A stretch of DNA of 51,676 nt, taken from NCBI GenBank assembly GCA_938074745.1, contig CALJEJ010000016.1, positions 1-51,676 of the forward strand, written 5' to 3'. Positions within the stretch are counted from its first letter, which is position 1; each line of letters starts with the position of its first letter. Of the stretch, positions 25,702-35,249 are shown piece after piece. The DNA comes from an uncultured Endomicrobiia bacterium. GTDB taxonomy: Bacteria; Elusimicrobiota; Endomicrobiia; DTEH01. Both the position numbers and the translations under genes were made by a program. The notes under the pieces were generated by a model. The model was not told the origin of the DNA and searched no databases. It saw only the letters and a list, made by a program, of their open reading frames with translations.

Positions 25702-26412
25702 TCAATTAGACCTTTGTCGCATTTCGGAAACAAAATCGTTAAAAGTTATCAACTGTATATTTTTTTCTCTTAAGTATGCTTTTAATTTTTGGTCGCAGCT
25801 TGCTAAAAGTTCGTATTCTCGCCATAGTTCACCATAGCCAGGATGTGTCAGAAGTTCTGCTACTGTATATATTTCATCAATATTTCCCCAATACCATCCT
25901 TCTATAAAATGTGGACAATAAAGTATTCCATTGGAATCAAGATAGTTTTTAAACTCTTCGTAGTCGTTTTGGTTATAAATGACTTTTTTGTGGAAACGTA
26001 TTGCTGGGATATTATATTGTTTCATCAGAGGTACTACGATATAAAAAATTTCTTTTATCAGATGTACATGATGATGACCTGACAAATGGTCTGGGTTAAG
26101 ACCTGAATTAAATATAATTTCGAACTGTCGTTTTATTTCTGCTTCAATGAGAGATTTTTCAGGTTGAGGTTGTTTGAAAGCAATAATTTTACCCTTTGTA
26201 TGATCTATTTCAAAAAAATTGTCAAGGTCAAGATGTAAACCAACAGCAAGTTGAGGATTATCTTTCAATAAACTTACAGCTTCCTGGAAACCTTCCCGAG
26301 TAACCATTAAACTTGTAGATGTTACAACACCATTTTTGTGTGCATATATTATCCCTTGGTTTATTTTTGAATTATATCCTAAATCGTCCGCATTGATTAT
26401 TAGTTTTTTCAT
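25702..26412 (-). CDS. ChbG/HpnK-family (YdjC-like) carbohydrate deacetylase
   Basis: A 236-residue member of the YdjC/ChbG/HpnK family. Metal-site motifs are INADDLGYN at the N-terminus, GLHLDLDN near residue 78 and DHLSGHHHVHL near 118. Relatives remove acetyl groups from chitobiose or from hopanoid glucosamine. No chitin or hopanoid gene is nearby, so the substrate is open. An AAGGGA site precedes the ATG. It lies between asd and truA. Confidence 0.88.
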   Translation of the reverse strand: MKKLIINADDLGYNSKINQGIIYAHKNGVVTSTSLMVTREGFQEAVSLLKDNPQLAVGLHLDLDNFFEIDHTKGKIIAFKQPQPEKSLIEAEIKRQFEIIFNSGLNPDHLSGHHHVHLIKEIFYIVVPLMKQYNIPAIRFHKKVIYNQNDYEEFKNYLDSNGILYCPHFIEGWYWGNIDEIYTVAELLTHPGYGELWREYELLASCDQKLKAYLREKNIQLITFNDFVSEMRQRSN

Positions 26413-26423
26413 AAAAATTTCCC

Positions 26424-27512
26424 TTATATAATATTTTGTTTAACCATTTGTTCTAAAATTTGTACAGCATTAAGTGCTGCACCTTTTAATAAATTGTCAG
26501 AGACAATCCAAAACACTAAACCGTTCTCCGAAGATAAATCTTCTCTTATTCTTCCTACAAAAGTAACTTGTTGGTTAGAACACTCCAGTGGTGTGGGATA
26601 TCGTAAGTCGGGATTTTCATTAAAAGGGTCATCTATAACTTTCAGATTTTGTTGAGAAGAAAGAATTTGGCGAACTTCTTGAACAGTTAACTTTTTTTCT
26701 GTTTCAATCCAGACAGATTCCGAATGACCTCTAAATACAGGAACTCGAACACATTGTGCTGAAATTTTTATTTCAGGCGATTCTAAAATTTTTTTTGTCT
26801 CGTTTACCATTTTCATTTCTTCTTTTGTATAAAAATTATCCATAAAAACATCTATCTGTGGTATAAGGTTGAACGCGATCTGTTTAGGGAAAACTTGTTT
26901 CCCATTTAAGTTACTTTTAAAATAAGTATTTGTATCTGTTATTATTTCAGTAAGTTTTTTTAATTTTTCTACTACATCTTCTGTTTCATTTAACAGTTGT
27001 AACATTGCTTTAGCGCCTGCACCAGAAACTGATTGGTATGTAGAAACAATGATACGTTTTATATTTGCAACTTTGTGTAACGGGTTTAACACAACAACCA
27101 TCTGTATTGTAGAGCAGTTTGGGTTTGCAATAATCTTTTTTTCTTTTGATAATGTATGTGGATTAACTTCTGGCACAACTAATGGTACTTCAGGGTCCAT
27201 CCGCCATGCTGAAGAGTTATCTATTACAAAAATTCCTTGTTGAGCGAACAACGGTGCAAAAGTTTTTGATACACTAGCACCTGCAGAAAATAATGCAACA
27301 TCAATTTCTTTTGCATATTTAAGAACATTTTGTTCTGTCAATTCAATTACGATATATTTTTGTTGTCCTAGTTGAATTTCTTTTCCTGCAGAACGAGATG
27401 AAGCAAATAAAAACAGATTCTTAACAGGGAATTTACGAACTGTCAACATATTCAACATTTCTCGTCCTACAGCACCCGTAGCGCCAACTATTGCTATATT
27501 ATATTCTTTCAT
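26424..27512 (-). CDS. asd: Aspartate-semialdehyde dehydrogenase
   Basis: 362 residues from the ATG at 27512; the upstream in-frame TTG at 27530 has no Shine-Dalgarno site. The NADP-binding start is IAIVGATGAVGREML. The catalytic Cys is about residue 133 in IANPNCSTIQM, and the active-site His lies in VFRGHSESVW. It makes aspartate semialdehyde for lysine, threonine and methionine. Its position after leuB is common. In this cell it may also feed the HcyBio protein at 14174 (inference). Confidence 0.96.
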   Translation of the reverse strand: MKEYNIAIVGATGAVGREMLNMLTVRKFPVKNLFLFASSRSAGKEIQLGQQKYIVIELTEQNVLKYAKEIDVALFSAGASVSKTFAPLFAQQGIFVIDNSSAWRMDPEVPLVVPEVNPHTLSKEKKIIANPNCSTIQMVVVLNPLHKVANIKRIIVSTYQSVSGAGAKAMLQLLNETEDVVEKLKKLTEIITDTNTYFKSNLNGKQVFPKQIAFNLIPQIDVFMDNFYTKEEMKMVNETKKILESPEIKISAQCVRVPVFRGHSESVWIETEKKLTVQEVRQILSSQQNLKVIDDPFNENPDLRYPTPLECSNQQVTFVGRIREDLSSENGLVFWIVSDNLLKGAALNAVQILEQMVKQNII

Positions 27513-27562
27513 AAATTTTAAATCCGTCAATCATTAGTGTAGTTTGAATAATATACAAAATT

Positions 27563-28621
27563 TTAAACTAAACTGGCAACTAAATCACCAACTTCGCTTG
27601 TGGTTAATCCCATTTTTCCTGCAGCCAAACTTTTAATTTTACCACTTAAAAGCGCTTTTTGTATTGCTTGTTCAATAGCAGTTGCTATATTTTTTTCTCC
27701 TAAGAAATCTGCCATCATACTTGCAGCGTATATTGCAGCAAGCGGGTTTATAACATTTTTCCCTGTGTATTTTGGAGCAGAACCGCCCATCGGTTCAAAC
27801 ATTGATATACCTTTAGGATTTATATTTGCACCTGCAGCGATTCCTAACCCACCTTGAATCATTGCTGATAGATCTGTTATAATATCGCCAAACATGTTTT
27901 CAGTTACTATTACGTCGTAATATTCTGGCGATTTTACCAACCACATACAACATGCATCTACATGGTTATAATCCTGTTTTATATCAGGATACTCCTCTCC
28001 AACTTTTTGAAACACACGGTACCACAAATCACCACAATAAGTTAACACATTTGTCTTGTGTACCAAAGTTAACAACTTTTTTTTATTTCTTTTACGAGTA
28101 TATTCGTATGCATATCTTATACAACGTTCAACCTGCTGGTAGGAATAGATCATAAGTTGTGTTGCTATTTCATATTCTGTATTTTTTTGTTGTACACCAC
28201 CTATTCCTGTGTACACTCCACCAGTATTTTCTCGAATAACTACAAAATCAATATCTTGAGGTGTTTTATCTTTTAAAGGGCAATCTTCAGCACGGAAAAG
28301 TTTTACAGGACGTAAGTTTATGTATTGATCAAACGCAAACCGTAATTTTAACAAAATCCCTACTTCTAAAATTCCAGGTTTAACTTCTGGATGACCAATT
28401 GCACCTAAATATATGGCATCAAATTGTTTTAACTCTTCAATTGCAGAGTCGGGCAAAGTTTCTTTTGTTCTTAAATACCGTTCTCCACCAAAATCAAACT
28501 TTACGAACTCGTATTTAACTTTATATTTTTCCGCTGCAGATTGTAAAACTTTAATTCCTTCGTTTACAACTTCAGGTCCTGTACCATCGCCTGGTATCAC
28601 TGCTATTTTATATGTTTTCAT
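27563..28621 (-). CDS. leuB: 3-isopropylmalate dehydrogenase
   Basis: A 352-residue member of the isocitrate/isopropylmalate dehydrogenase family: VIPGDGTGPEV at the start, VIRENTGGVYTG, MFGDIITDLSA and FEPMGGSAPKYTGK. It performs the oxidative decarboxylation step of leucine synthesis. The family also contains homoisocitrate and tartrate enzymes, but adjacency to leuA, leuC and leuD makes LeuB the best call. An AAGGAG site precedes the ATG. Confidence 0.92.
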   Translation of the reverse strand: MKTYKIAVIPGDGTGPEVVNEGIKVLQSAAEKYKVKYEFVKFDFGGERYLRTKETLPDSAIEELKQFDAIYLGAIGHPEVKPGILEVGILLKLRFAFDQYINLRPVKLFRAEDCPLKDKTPQDIDFVVIRENTGGVYTGIGGVQQKNTEYEIATQLMIYSYQQVERCIRYAYEYTRKRNKKKLLTLVHKTNVLTYCGDLWYRVFQKVGEEYPDIKQDYNHVDACCMWLVKSPEYYDVIVTENMFGDIITDLSAMIQGGLGIAAGANINPKGISMFEPMGGSAPKYTGKNVINPLAAIYAASMMADFLGEKNIATAIEQAIQKALLSGKIKSLAAGKMGLTTSEVGDLVASLV

Positions 28622-28623
28622 AA

Positions 28624-29118
28624 TTACTCCTTTATATTTTCTTTTACAAAATTTATAAGTCCGCCACTTAGAATAATTTTTTGTAAAAATTCGGGAAATG
28701 GCAAAAATTTAATTTCTTGTTTTTTTGTTAAATTTTTTACTACCCCTTTTGCTAAATCAACTTCTACTATATCGTCAAAATCAAAATTTTTTTTAGCGTT
28801 AGGCAATTCTACTACTGCTAACCCAATATTTATAGCGTTACGGAAAAAAATTCGTGCAAAACTTTCTGCAATAATACAGTTGACACCGGCATATTTTATT
28901 GCCACAGGCGCATGTTCTCGTGAAGAACCACAACCAAAATTTTTCCCCGCAACAATAATATTGTATCCTTCAAGTTTCTTTCCTAATTGTTCTAACAGTG
29001 GTTCTAAACAATGTAATGCTAAAACTTTAGGGTCAGAAGTATTTAAATATTTTGCTGGTATAATCACATCAGTATCAACGTTGTCTGATAGTTTAAATAT
29101 TTTTCCTTTGATATTCAT
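28624..29118 (-). CDS. leuD: 3-isopropylmalate dehydratase small subunit
   Basis: 164 residues from the ATG at 29118, which lies four bases after the leuC stop; a TTG at 29139 would overlap leuC. The family features DNVDTDVIIPAKYL and AGKNFGCGSSREHAP are plain. It is the short type found in archaea and many anaerobes. With LeuC it isomerises isopropylmalate through an iron-sulfur cluster. Confidence 0.95.
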   Translation of the reverse strand: MNIKGKIFKLSDNVDTDVIIPAKYLNTSDPKVLALHCLEPLLEQLGKKLEGYNIIVAGKNFGCGSSREHAPVAIKYAGVNCIIAESFARIFFRNAINIGLAVVELPNAKKNFDFDDIVEVDLAKGVVKNLTKKQEIKFLPFPEFLQKIILSGGLINFVKENIKE

Positions 29119-29122
29119 ATAC

Positions 29123-30400
29123 TTATTCAGGTGATGCAATATATCCTTTTATTGCAGAGTATGCTGCAACTACAGGATTAGTTAGATAAACTTCACTTTT
29201 TGTATGTCCCATCCGACCAACAAAATTTCGGTTCGTAGTAGCAACTGCTCGTTCTCCTTCAGCTAAAATTCCTAGATGTCCTCCAAGACACGGACCACAG
29301 GTCGGTGGGTTAACAATACAACCTGCATTTAAAAAAGTTTCTATTAAACCTGTTTTTACTGCAGCAAGATAAATTTTTGGTGTAGCAGGAAAAATTAAAC
29401 AACGCACGTTCGGGTTTACTTTTTTACCTTTTAGAACTTTTGCAGCAAGGTACAAATCTTCGTACCAGCCATTTGTACAAGAACCTATTACTACCTGGTC
29501 AATATAAATTTTTTTATCCAAATCTTTTACATTGACACTATTTTCTGGTAAATACGGCAAAGCTACCTGTGGGTAAATTTTGCTACAATCTATTTCTATT
29601 TCTTGATAATATTTTGCGTCCTTGTCACTTTTTAACCAATTTAAAATTTTAGGTTTTTTACCTGTAACTTGTTTTAAATAATTATAAGTAATTTCGTCAG
29701 GTTCAATAATACCATTTTTTGCTCCACATTCTATTGCCATATTTGTCATTGTAAACCTGCTTGCAATACTTAGATTTTTAATTACTTCACCAGTAAGTTC
29801 AATTGTTTTATAATTTGCTCCTTCAACTCCAATTTTTTTTATTGTAGCAAGGATTAAATCTTTACCAAAAACATTTTTGTTTCTTTTTCCGTAATATATA
29901 ATTTTAATTGTCTGTGGAACTTTTAACCATATTTTTCCCAACGCCCATACTACTGATAAGTCTGTAGAACCTACACCAGTAGAAAACGTGCCAAGTGCAC
30001 CATAAGTACAAGTATGTGAATCTGCACCAATCACAATATCGCCGGGTTTTATTAACCCTTCTTCTGGCAATAACGCATGTTCAATACCGGCACAACCTCC
30101 ATCATAAAAATGTGTAATTTTAAATTTTTTAGCGAACTCACGTGTAATTTTGTTTTGTTGTGCTGAAGGAATATCTTTGTTAGGTGTAAAATGGTCTAAC
30201 ACAATAACAATTTTATTTTTATCAAACACTTTTGGTGTAGTGTTGTCAAAAATTTTATAAAACTGTTGAATAGTTATGGGTGTAGTAACATCGTTAGATA
30301 AAGCTAAATCTACTTTAGCGAACACATATTCTCCTTCGTAGACATATTTTTTACCGCAATGTGCTGCAATAATTTTTTGTGTAATAGTTTGTGCGCTCAT
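29123..30400 (-). CDS. leuC: 3-isopropylmalate dehydratase large subunit
   Basis: A 425-residue aconitase-family subunit. Cluster cysteines are expected in GSCTNG (about residue 305) and in the CGPCLGGH pair (about 368). GADSHTCTYGALG near 125 and the RNFVGRMGH near the end are also typical. The length fits the LeuC2 type that pairs with short LeuD. It follows leuA by seven bases. Confidence 0.95.
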   Translation of the reverse strand: MSAQTITQKIIAAHCGKKYVYEGEYVFAKVDLALSNDVTTPITIQQFYKIFDNTTPKVFDKNKIVIVLDHFTPNKDIPSAQQNKITREFAKKFKITHFYDGGCAGIEHALLPEEGLIKPGDIVIGADSHTCTYGALGTFSTGVGSTDLSVVWALGKIWLKVPQTIKIIYYGKRNKNVFGKDLILATIKKIGVEGANYKTIELTGEVIKNLSIASRFTMTNMAIECGAKNGIIEPDEITYNYLKQVTGKKPKILNWLKSDKDAKYYQEIEIDCSKIYPQVALPYLPENSVNVKDLDKKIYIDQVVIGSCTNGWYEDLYLAAKVLKGKKVNPNVRCLIFPATPKIYLAAVKTGLIETFLNAGCIVNPPTCGPCLGGHLGILAEGERAVATTNRNFVGRMGHTKSEVYLTNPVVAAYSAIKGYIASPE

Positions 30401-30407
30401 AGAAAAA

Positions 30408-31994
30408 TTAAAGTCCTAATTTTGTTTTAAGGTTTTTTGTAATTTTTTTGTTTAAAATAAAATTGTTTAATGCTGAAATGTATGCTTTTATACTTGCTTC
30501 AATAATATCTGTAGAAACCCCTCTACCTGTAAATAGAACATTTTCATACTCAAGTTTTACCATTACTTCACCTTGAGCATCTTTCCCTGAAGAAATTGCT
30601 TTAAGTTGATAATCTACCAATTTTGGTGCTGCTGGTAAATGGAAGAGATTACATATAATTTTATCAATAGATTTATATGCAGCATCAATAGGTCCATCGC
30701 CAAACTCTGCTTCACGAAAAGTTTTGTGTTGAGAATTTATTGTTATAGCAATTTCTACAGTTGCAGTTGGTATGATTCCACTACCTGAGTTAATATGAAA
30801 ATATTTTAATTCAATTTGTTCTTTACTTTTACCTAATTCTTCGTTTACCAATGCTACGATATCTTCGTCAAAAACATATTTCTTTTTATCACATAACTGT
30901 TTAAATTTCACAAAAATTTTGTCGATGGTATCTTTCCTTAATCTATACCCTAACGTGGTTAACCGTTTTGCTAACGCATGCCTACCTGAATGTTTACCTA
31001 AAACAAGTTCTGTAGATGGAACACCAACGTCTTGTGGTGACATGATTTCGTATGTTTGTCGTTTTTTTAAAATTCCGTCTTGATGTATTCCAGATTCATG
31101 ACGAAATGCGTTGTATCCAACCACAGCTTTATTTGGTTGTACTGTAATACCTGTTAATGTTGAGACTAATCTGCTTGTTGGATATAATTCTTTTGTGTTT
31201 ATGTCAGTATAAAAATTTTTAAGTTTAGGATATCTTGTCCTAGTTTTTAATATCATTACAATTTCTTCTAACGCAGCGTTACCAGCTCGTTCTCCAATAC
31301 CGTTAATAGTACACTCTACTTGTCTTGCACCATGTATTATTGCAGAGATAGAGTTTGCTACTGCAAGACCTAAATCGTTATGACAATGTACTGAAAGTAT
31401 ACATTTGTCAATGTTAGCTACCCGGGATTTAATTTTTTCAATAAGTTCAGAAAATTCTTCTGGTATGGAGTAACCTACAGTATCTGGGATATTTATAACT
31501 TTAGCTCCTGCATTTATAACTTCTTGAATAACTTTACACATAAAATCTATATCTGATCTTGCAGCGTCTTCACAAGAAAATTCTATATTATCAGTAAATT
31601 TTCGTGCATATTTTACTGCATTAATTGCTGTTTCTAAAACTTCTTGTTTTGTCATTTTAAGTTTATATTTTATGTGTATATCTGATGTAGCTATAAACGT
31701 ATGGATTCTAGGATATTTTGCGTATTTTAACGCTTCGGCACAAATATCTATATCTTCTTTTCTTGCACGTGCTAACGCTGCTATCTGACAGTTTTTTATA
31801 TGTTTAGATATTAACGAAACAGCTTCTTTATCTCCTGGCGAGGCAATAGGAAATCCTGCTTCTATAATGTCTACGTTTAAACGTTCAAGTTGGAGTGCTA
31901 TTTCTAATTTTTGTTTAGGTGTTAAACTTGCTCCGGGCGATTGTTCACCATCACGTAAAGTAGTATCAAAAATAAAAATTTTCTCTTTATTCAT
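30408..31994 (-). CDS. leuA: 2-isopropylmalate synthase
   Basis: 528 residues from the ATG at 31994. A TTG at 32003 is open, but the AGAGG site is too close to it (three bases) and twelve from the ATG. The catalytic HMGL-like barrel has [12 protein letters not shown] and [26 protein letters not shown] and GKHSGRHAL follow, and a C-terminal LeuA regulatory domain (about 385-520) should give leucine feedback. The start overlaps the pssA end by eight bases. Citramalate synthase is a related alternative; the leucine neighbours favour LeuA. Confidence 0.93.
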   Translation of the reverse strand: MNKEKIFIFDTTLRDGEQSPGASLTPKQKLEIALQLERLNVDIIEAGFPIASPGDKEAVSLISKHIKNCQIAALARARKEDIDICAEALKYAKYPRIHTFIATSDIHIKYKLKMTKQEVLETAINAVKYARKFTDNIEFSCEDAARSDIDFMCKVIQEVINAGAKVINIPDTVGYSIPEEFSELIEKIKSRVANIDKCILSVHCHNDLGLAVANSISAIIHGARQVECTINGIGERAGNAALEEIVMILKTRTRYPKLKNFYTDINTKELYPTSRLVSTLTGITVQPNKAVVGYNAFRHESGIHQDGILKKRQTYEIMSPQDVGVPSTELVLGKHSGRHALAKRLTTLGYRLRKDTIDKIFVKFKQLCDKKKYVFDEDIVALVNEELGKSKEQIELKYFHINSGSGIIPTATVEIAITINSQHKTFREAEFGDGPIDAAYKSIDKIICNLFHLPAAPKLVDYQLKAISSGKDAQGEVMVKLEYENVLFTGRGVSTDIIEASIKAYISALNNFILNKKITKNLKTKLGL

Positions 31995-32781
31995 TTTTTT
32001 CAATTAACCTCTTATGAAATTTTAGTTTATAAAATCGTATAACATAATCTACCAACCCTGACAAAATGTATATTGCAAACACTAAAAATATAGTAGTTTC
32101 AGGGTAGGCAAAAATTAATAATATTCCACATACAATTATTGTAAACATTTTAAAAGTAACTTTTTGGTCAAGCCGAAATTTTGAAAATTTCATATATTGA
32201 AGTTTTGTAACCATCAATATTGATAATCCTACGATTATTATGGGTAGAATATTTAATAAATAAGGCAACGCAGCTAACAACAGTACCACTTTCCTTTTGC
32301 TTAAAGTAGCATCATTGATAGACAAAAACAGTAATACCAAAGAAACCAAAATTCCTGCAGAGGCTGGTGTAGGTAATCCTTCAATTACATATTTTTTTGG
32401 TTCTTCTATTTGTCCAAGTTGTATTTTGTAAGCTTTTTCATTATACTTTGCTAACCTTAACCCACCAAAAAGAACATAAAAAAAAGCAAGTAATATTCCT
32501 GAAGTACCATAGGAATAAAGAAAAATTTTGTACACCAATACCATCGGCGCAACACAAAATGAAATAAAGTCTGCTAACGAATCAAATTCTATCCCGAAAA
32601 CACTCGTAACACTTTTTAATCTTGCAACTGCTCCGTCAAATCCGTCAAGCAAAATTCCAATTAAAATAGCCCAACCAGAATATAAAAATTTGTTTTCTAT
32701 AGAAAGGATTATAGAAAAAAATCCGCATAACATATTACCTACAGTAAATAATGTAGGTATTAGATATAAAAAATTGTTCAT
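31987..32781 (-). CDS. pssA: CDP-diacylglycerol-serine O-phosphatidyltransferase
   Basis: A 264-residue multi-pass membrane protein. The CDP-alcohol phosphotransferase signature (D-G-A-R-G-D-D pattern) appears as [15 protein letters not shown] with [10 protein letters not shown]. It makes phosphatidylserine from CDP-DAG. It overlaps psd by four bases (ATGA), so the two consecutive enzymes are coupled. Confidence 0.93.
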   Translation of the reverse strand: MNNFLYLIPTLFTVGNMLCGFFSIILSIENKFLYSGWAILIGILLDGFDGAVARLKSVTSVFGIEFDSLADFISFCVAPMVLVYKIFLYSYGTSGILLAFFYVLFGGLRLAKYNEKAYKIQLGQIEEPKKYVIEGLPTPASAGILVSLVLLFLSINDATLSKRKVVLLLAALPYLLNILPIIIVGLSILMVTKLQYMKFSKFRLDQKVTFKMFTIIVCGILLIFAYPETTIFLVFAIYILSGLVDYVIRFYKLKFHKRLIEKNE

Positions 32782-33413
32782 AAAACCTTTTCTGCTAAAG
32801 TAGTAATTCCAGCATATACTTTATCTTTTTTGCGTACTTTGAGTATATAATTTTCTTTAGGGAACTTAAAATTTACCTGAGAACCCAACAATATATATCC
32901 TACTTTTTCTCCTTGTAACAATTTCTGTCCTTCAGATACAATACAAAATATTCGTCTGGCTAAAATACCTGCAATTTGAACAATTTCAATAATGTGGTTG
33001 TCTTCAGTTAAAATTTTGATACTGTTTTGTTCGTTATAAAGTTCCGTATATTTTTTACCTGCTGATAAAAACTTGCCTTTAGTATAGGTAATTTTACTAA
33101 CAAGTCCGTTACAAGGACTACGTTGTATATGCACATTGAATAAAGACATAAATATTTTAATACATACATAATCTGCATCTTCAACAATATCAATAATTGT
33201 TCCATCAGCAGGTGAGTAGAGTTTGTTTTTGTCTGGTATTATATTTCTTTTTGGGTCGCGGAAAAAAATTATAAGAATACAACTAAAAATTAATAATATA
33301 AAACACAGATAGTACAAAATAAAATATTTTTTTACCAAAGCGAAAACAAATACACAAACTGTAAATACTAAGAATGTTAAGACAATTTTTTTACCTTGTG
33401 GTAGTAAATTCAC
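32778..33413 (-). CDS. psd: Phosphatidylserine decarboxylase, short type
   Basis: A 211-residue protein with two N-terminal membrane helices (about 10-50), then SPADGTIIDI and FNVHIQRSPCNG. The self-cleavage site is Gly177-Ser178 in LLGSQVNF, which matches the GS of short Psd enzymes and would yield the pyruvoyl group. It turns phosphatidylserine into phosphatidylethanolamine. The ilvC-psd-pssA-leuA order is found in many bacteria. Confidence 0.92.
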   Translation of the reverse strand: MNLLPQGKKIVLTFLVFTVCVFVFALVKKYFILYYLCFILLIFSCILIIFFRDPKRNIIPDKNKLYSPADGTIIDIVEDADYVCIKIFMSLFNVHIQRSPCNGLVSKITYTKGKFLSAGKKYTELYNEQNSIKILTEDNHIIEIVQIAGILARRIFCIVSEGQKLLQGEKVGYILLGSQVNFKFPKENYILKVRKKDKVYAGITTLAEKVL

Positions 33414-33419
33414 TTTTTG

Positions 33420-34415
33420 TTAACTATCGTGTAGCCATGGCATCATTTCTCTTAATTGTTTACCAACTTTTTCAATAGGATGATTATCTGCTTCTTGTAA
33501 TAACCTATTAAAATTTTGTCTTCCAGTTTCGTTTTCTTTAATCCATTCTTTTGCAAACTTACCATTTTGTATTTGTTTTAAAATTTTTTTCATTATTTTA
33601 CGTGTGTTTTGATTGATAACCATTTTTCCTCTAGTTAAATCTCCATAACATGCAGTATTGGATACACGTCGACGCATACCTGAGATACCGTATTTTTGTA
33701 TCAAGTCCGTGATAAGTTTAAGTTCATGTAAAACTTCAAAATATGCAATTTCAGGTTGATACCCTGCTTCTACTAAAGTATCAAACCCAGCACAAATTAA
33801 TTCTGACACACCACCACAAAGAACAGCCTGTTCTCCAAAAAGGTCTGTTTCTGTTTCTTCTTTAAATGTAGTTTCAATAACACCGGCTCTTGTTGCACCA
33901 ATTGCTTTTGCATATGCAAGCGCTAATTTTAATGCATTACCGCTTACATCCTGATATACTGCAACTAAAGCAGGGACACCTTTGCCTTCTTCATACATTT
34001 TTCTAACTAACACTCCGGGACCTTTTGGTGCTACCATAAAAACGTCCACAAATTTTGGTGGTTTTATTTGACGAAAATGTATATTAAACCCATGAGAAAA
34101 ACATAATGCTTTTGCTGGAGTTAAATTTTTTTTGATAGCTTCTTTATATACTTTTGCTTGTACGTGGTCTTGGGTTAAAATTTGAATAATATCAGCTTTT
34201 TTTGCAGCTTCTTGTGCTGAGACTGGGTTGAACCCATCAATTTTTGCCTGAGTATAGTTTGGTGTACCTTCTAACTCAGAAACAATTACATTTATTCCAC
34301 TATCTCGTAAACACAAACTTTGTCCTCTACCTTGAATCCCATACCCTATAATTGCTACAGTTTTGTTTTTTAACAATTCCAGATCTGCATCTTTGTCGTA
34401 GTATATTTTTACCAT
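33420..34415 (-). CDS. ilvC: Ketol-acid reductoisomerase (class I)
   Basis: 331 residues. The Rossmann start is [12 protein letters not shown] (Gly24-x-Gly26). The middle has SHGFNIHF and VAPKGPG, and the knotted domain has [16 protein letters not shown] and EVLHELKLI. It acts in valine, leucine and isoleucine synthesis. The cofactor loop reads SELEGTPNY (about 46-54), with acidic residues where NADPH enzymes have Arg or Ser, so NADH use is possible. A GGGAGG site precedes the ATG. The other ilv genes are not in the window. Confidence 0.96.
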   Translation of the reverse strand: MVKIYYDKDADLELLKNKTVAIIGYGIQGRGQSLCLRDSGINVIVSELEGTPNYTQAKIDGFNPVSAQEAAKKADIIQILTQDHVQAKVYKEAIKKNLTPAKALCFSHGFNIHFRQIKPPKFVDVFMVAPKGPGVLVRKMYEEGKGVPALVAVYQDVSGNALKLALAYAKAIGATRAGVIETTFKEETETDLFGEQAVLCGGVSELICAGFDTLVEAGYQPEIAYFEVLHELKLITDLIQKYGISGMRRRVSNTACYGDLTRGKMVINQNTRKIMKKILKQIQNGKFAKEWIKENETGRQNFNRLLQEADNHPIEKVGKQLREMMPWLHDS

Positions 34416-34433
34416 AAATTTTCCTCCCTTTAA

Positions 34434-34775
34434 TTATTTCTCTTCAAAGAACTCAATTTTATGTGCTACAACTTCTACAGTTTTATATTTTATTTCTTCG
34501 GTTTCTCTACTAAATGTATATTCTCTATTAACTAGTCTACCTTCAATTCTTATTTGGCTGCCTTTAGAAAGTTTTGTACTACATTCTATTGCTAACTCCG
34601 ACCATATTACTACTGGAATATATAAAGTTTCTTTTTTATTTTTTACAACCAGATTTACTGCCAAAGTAACTCTTAAAAAAGGTACTTTTGAAGGAGTATA
34701 TTTTAAAACAGGATCTTCTGTGAGTCGTCCCGCAAGATATACACGGTTTTCATTCCACAACTGCGTTTTTTTCAT
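34434..34775 (-). CDS. ssb: Single-stranded DNA-binding protein, short OB-fold form
   Basis: A 113-residue OB-fold protein: NRVYLAGRLTEDPVLKYTPS, FLRVTLAV and GSQIRIEGRL. It lacks the long acidic C-terminal tail of E. coli SSB, ending in FFEEK. The start overlaps rpsF by 26 bases, the usual rpsF-ssb pair. rpsR, normally next, is missing here and ilvC follows instead. Confidence 0.88.
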   Translation of the reverse strand: MKKTQLWNENRVYLAGRLTEDPVLKYTPSKVPFLRVTLAVNLVVKNKKETLYIPVVIWSELAIECSTKLSKGSQIRIEGRLVNREYTFSRETEEIKYKTVEVVAHKIEFFEEK

Positions 34776-35154
34776 CAGTGTAAGAAGATGATTTTTCTTC
34801 TTCAGTAGTGTTTAAAATCTGTTTTGAAACAGGGATATTTTTTTGTGCTGTGATGACATTTCGTGTCTCTACTTTTATTACACTATAGCGAATTATTTCC
34901 TCTGATACAGTAGAAAAATATTTTCTTAATTCTGATACAATTTCAGGTTCAGCTTCACATTTAATAAAATGATAAATTCCTGTTGTTACTTTTTTAATTT
35001 TATATGCTAGTTTTCTATTTCCCCAATGGTCTTCAGTGATTATGTTTCCGTGATATGTATTGATGAAATCATGAACTTTTTTGATATGTTGATGCATTTT
35101 TTCTTCGTTTAATGTTGGATGAAAAACTAAAACTATTTCATAAGTTCTTTTCAC
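34750..35154 (-). CDS. rpsF: 30S ribosomal protein S6
   Basis: 134 residues starting with GTG (35154), nine bases from a GGAAGGGGG site. The S6 fold appears as RTYEIVLVFHP, the HWGNRKLAYKI core and IYHFIKCEAEPEIV. The C-terminal tail is longer and polar, beyond about residue 100. It is the first gene after a probable terminator behind pheT. Confidence 0.93.
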   Translation of the reverse strand: MKRTYEIVLVFHPTLNEEKMHQHIKKVHDFINTYHGNIITEDHWGNRKLAYKIKKVTTGIYHFIKCEAEPEIVSELRKYFSTVSEEIIRYSVIKVETRNVITAQKNIPVSKQILNTTEEEKSSSYTDEKNAVVE

Positions 35155-35197
35155 AAAAATTTACCCCCTTCCAATCACAAAATGTTTTAATTTATAG

Positions 35198-35218
35198 AAA
35201 AATATGTTTTAAAACATA
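35198..35218 (-). terminator. Possible terminator between pheT and rpsF
   Basis: A 16-base perfect palindrome, TATGTTTTAAAACATA (35203-35218), is followed on the minus strand by TTTTT (35198-35202). The stem is all A-T apart from one G-C pair per arm and would need a four-base TTAA loop, so it is a weak candidate. It marks the largest gap inside the leftward run (95 bases). Confidence 0.4.
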
Positions 35219-35249
35219 CAAAAATTTAGGGTAAAAATCAACAGATAGG

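Noticed and set aside
28624-33420. Lipid genes psd and pssA inserted between ilvC and leuA.
   Set aside because: The ilvC-psd-pssA-leuA order occurs in many unrelated bacteria, so it is not a local novelty.
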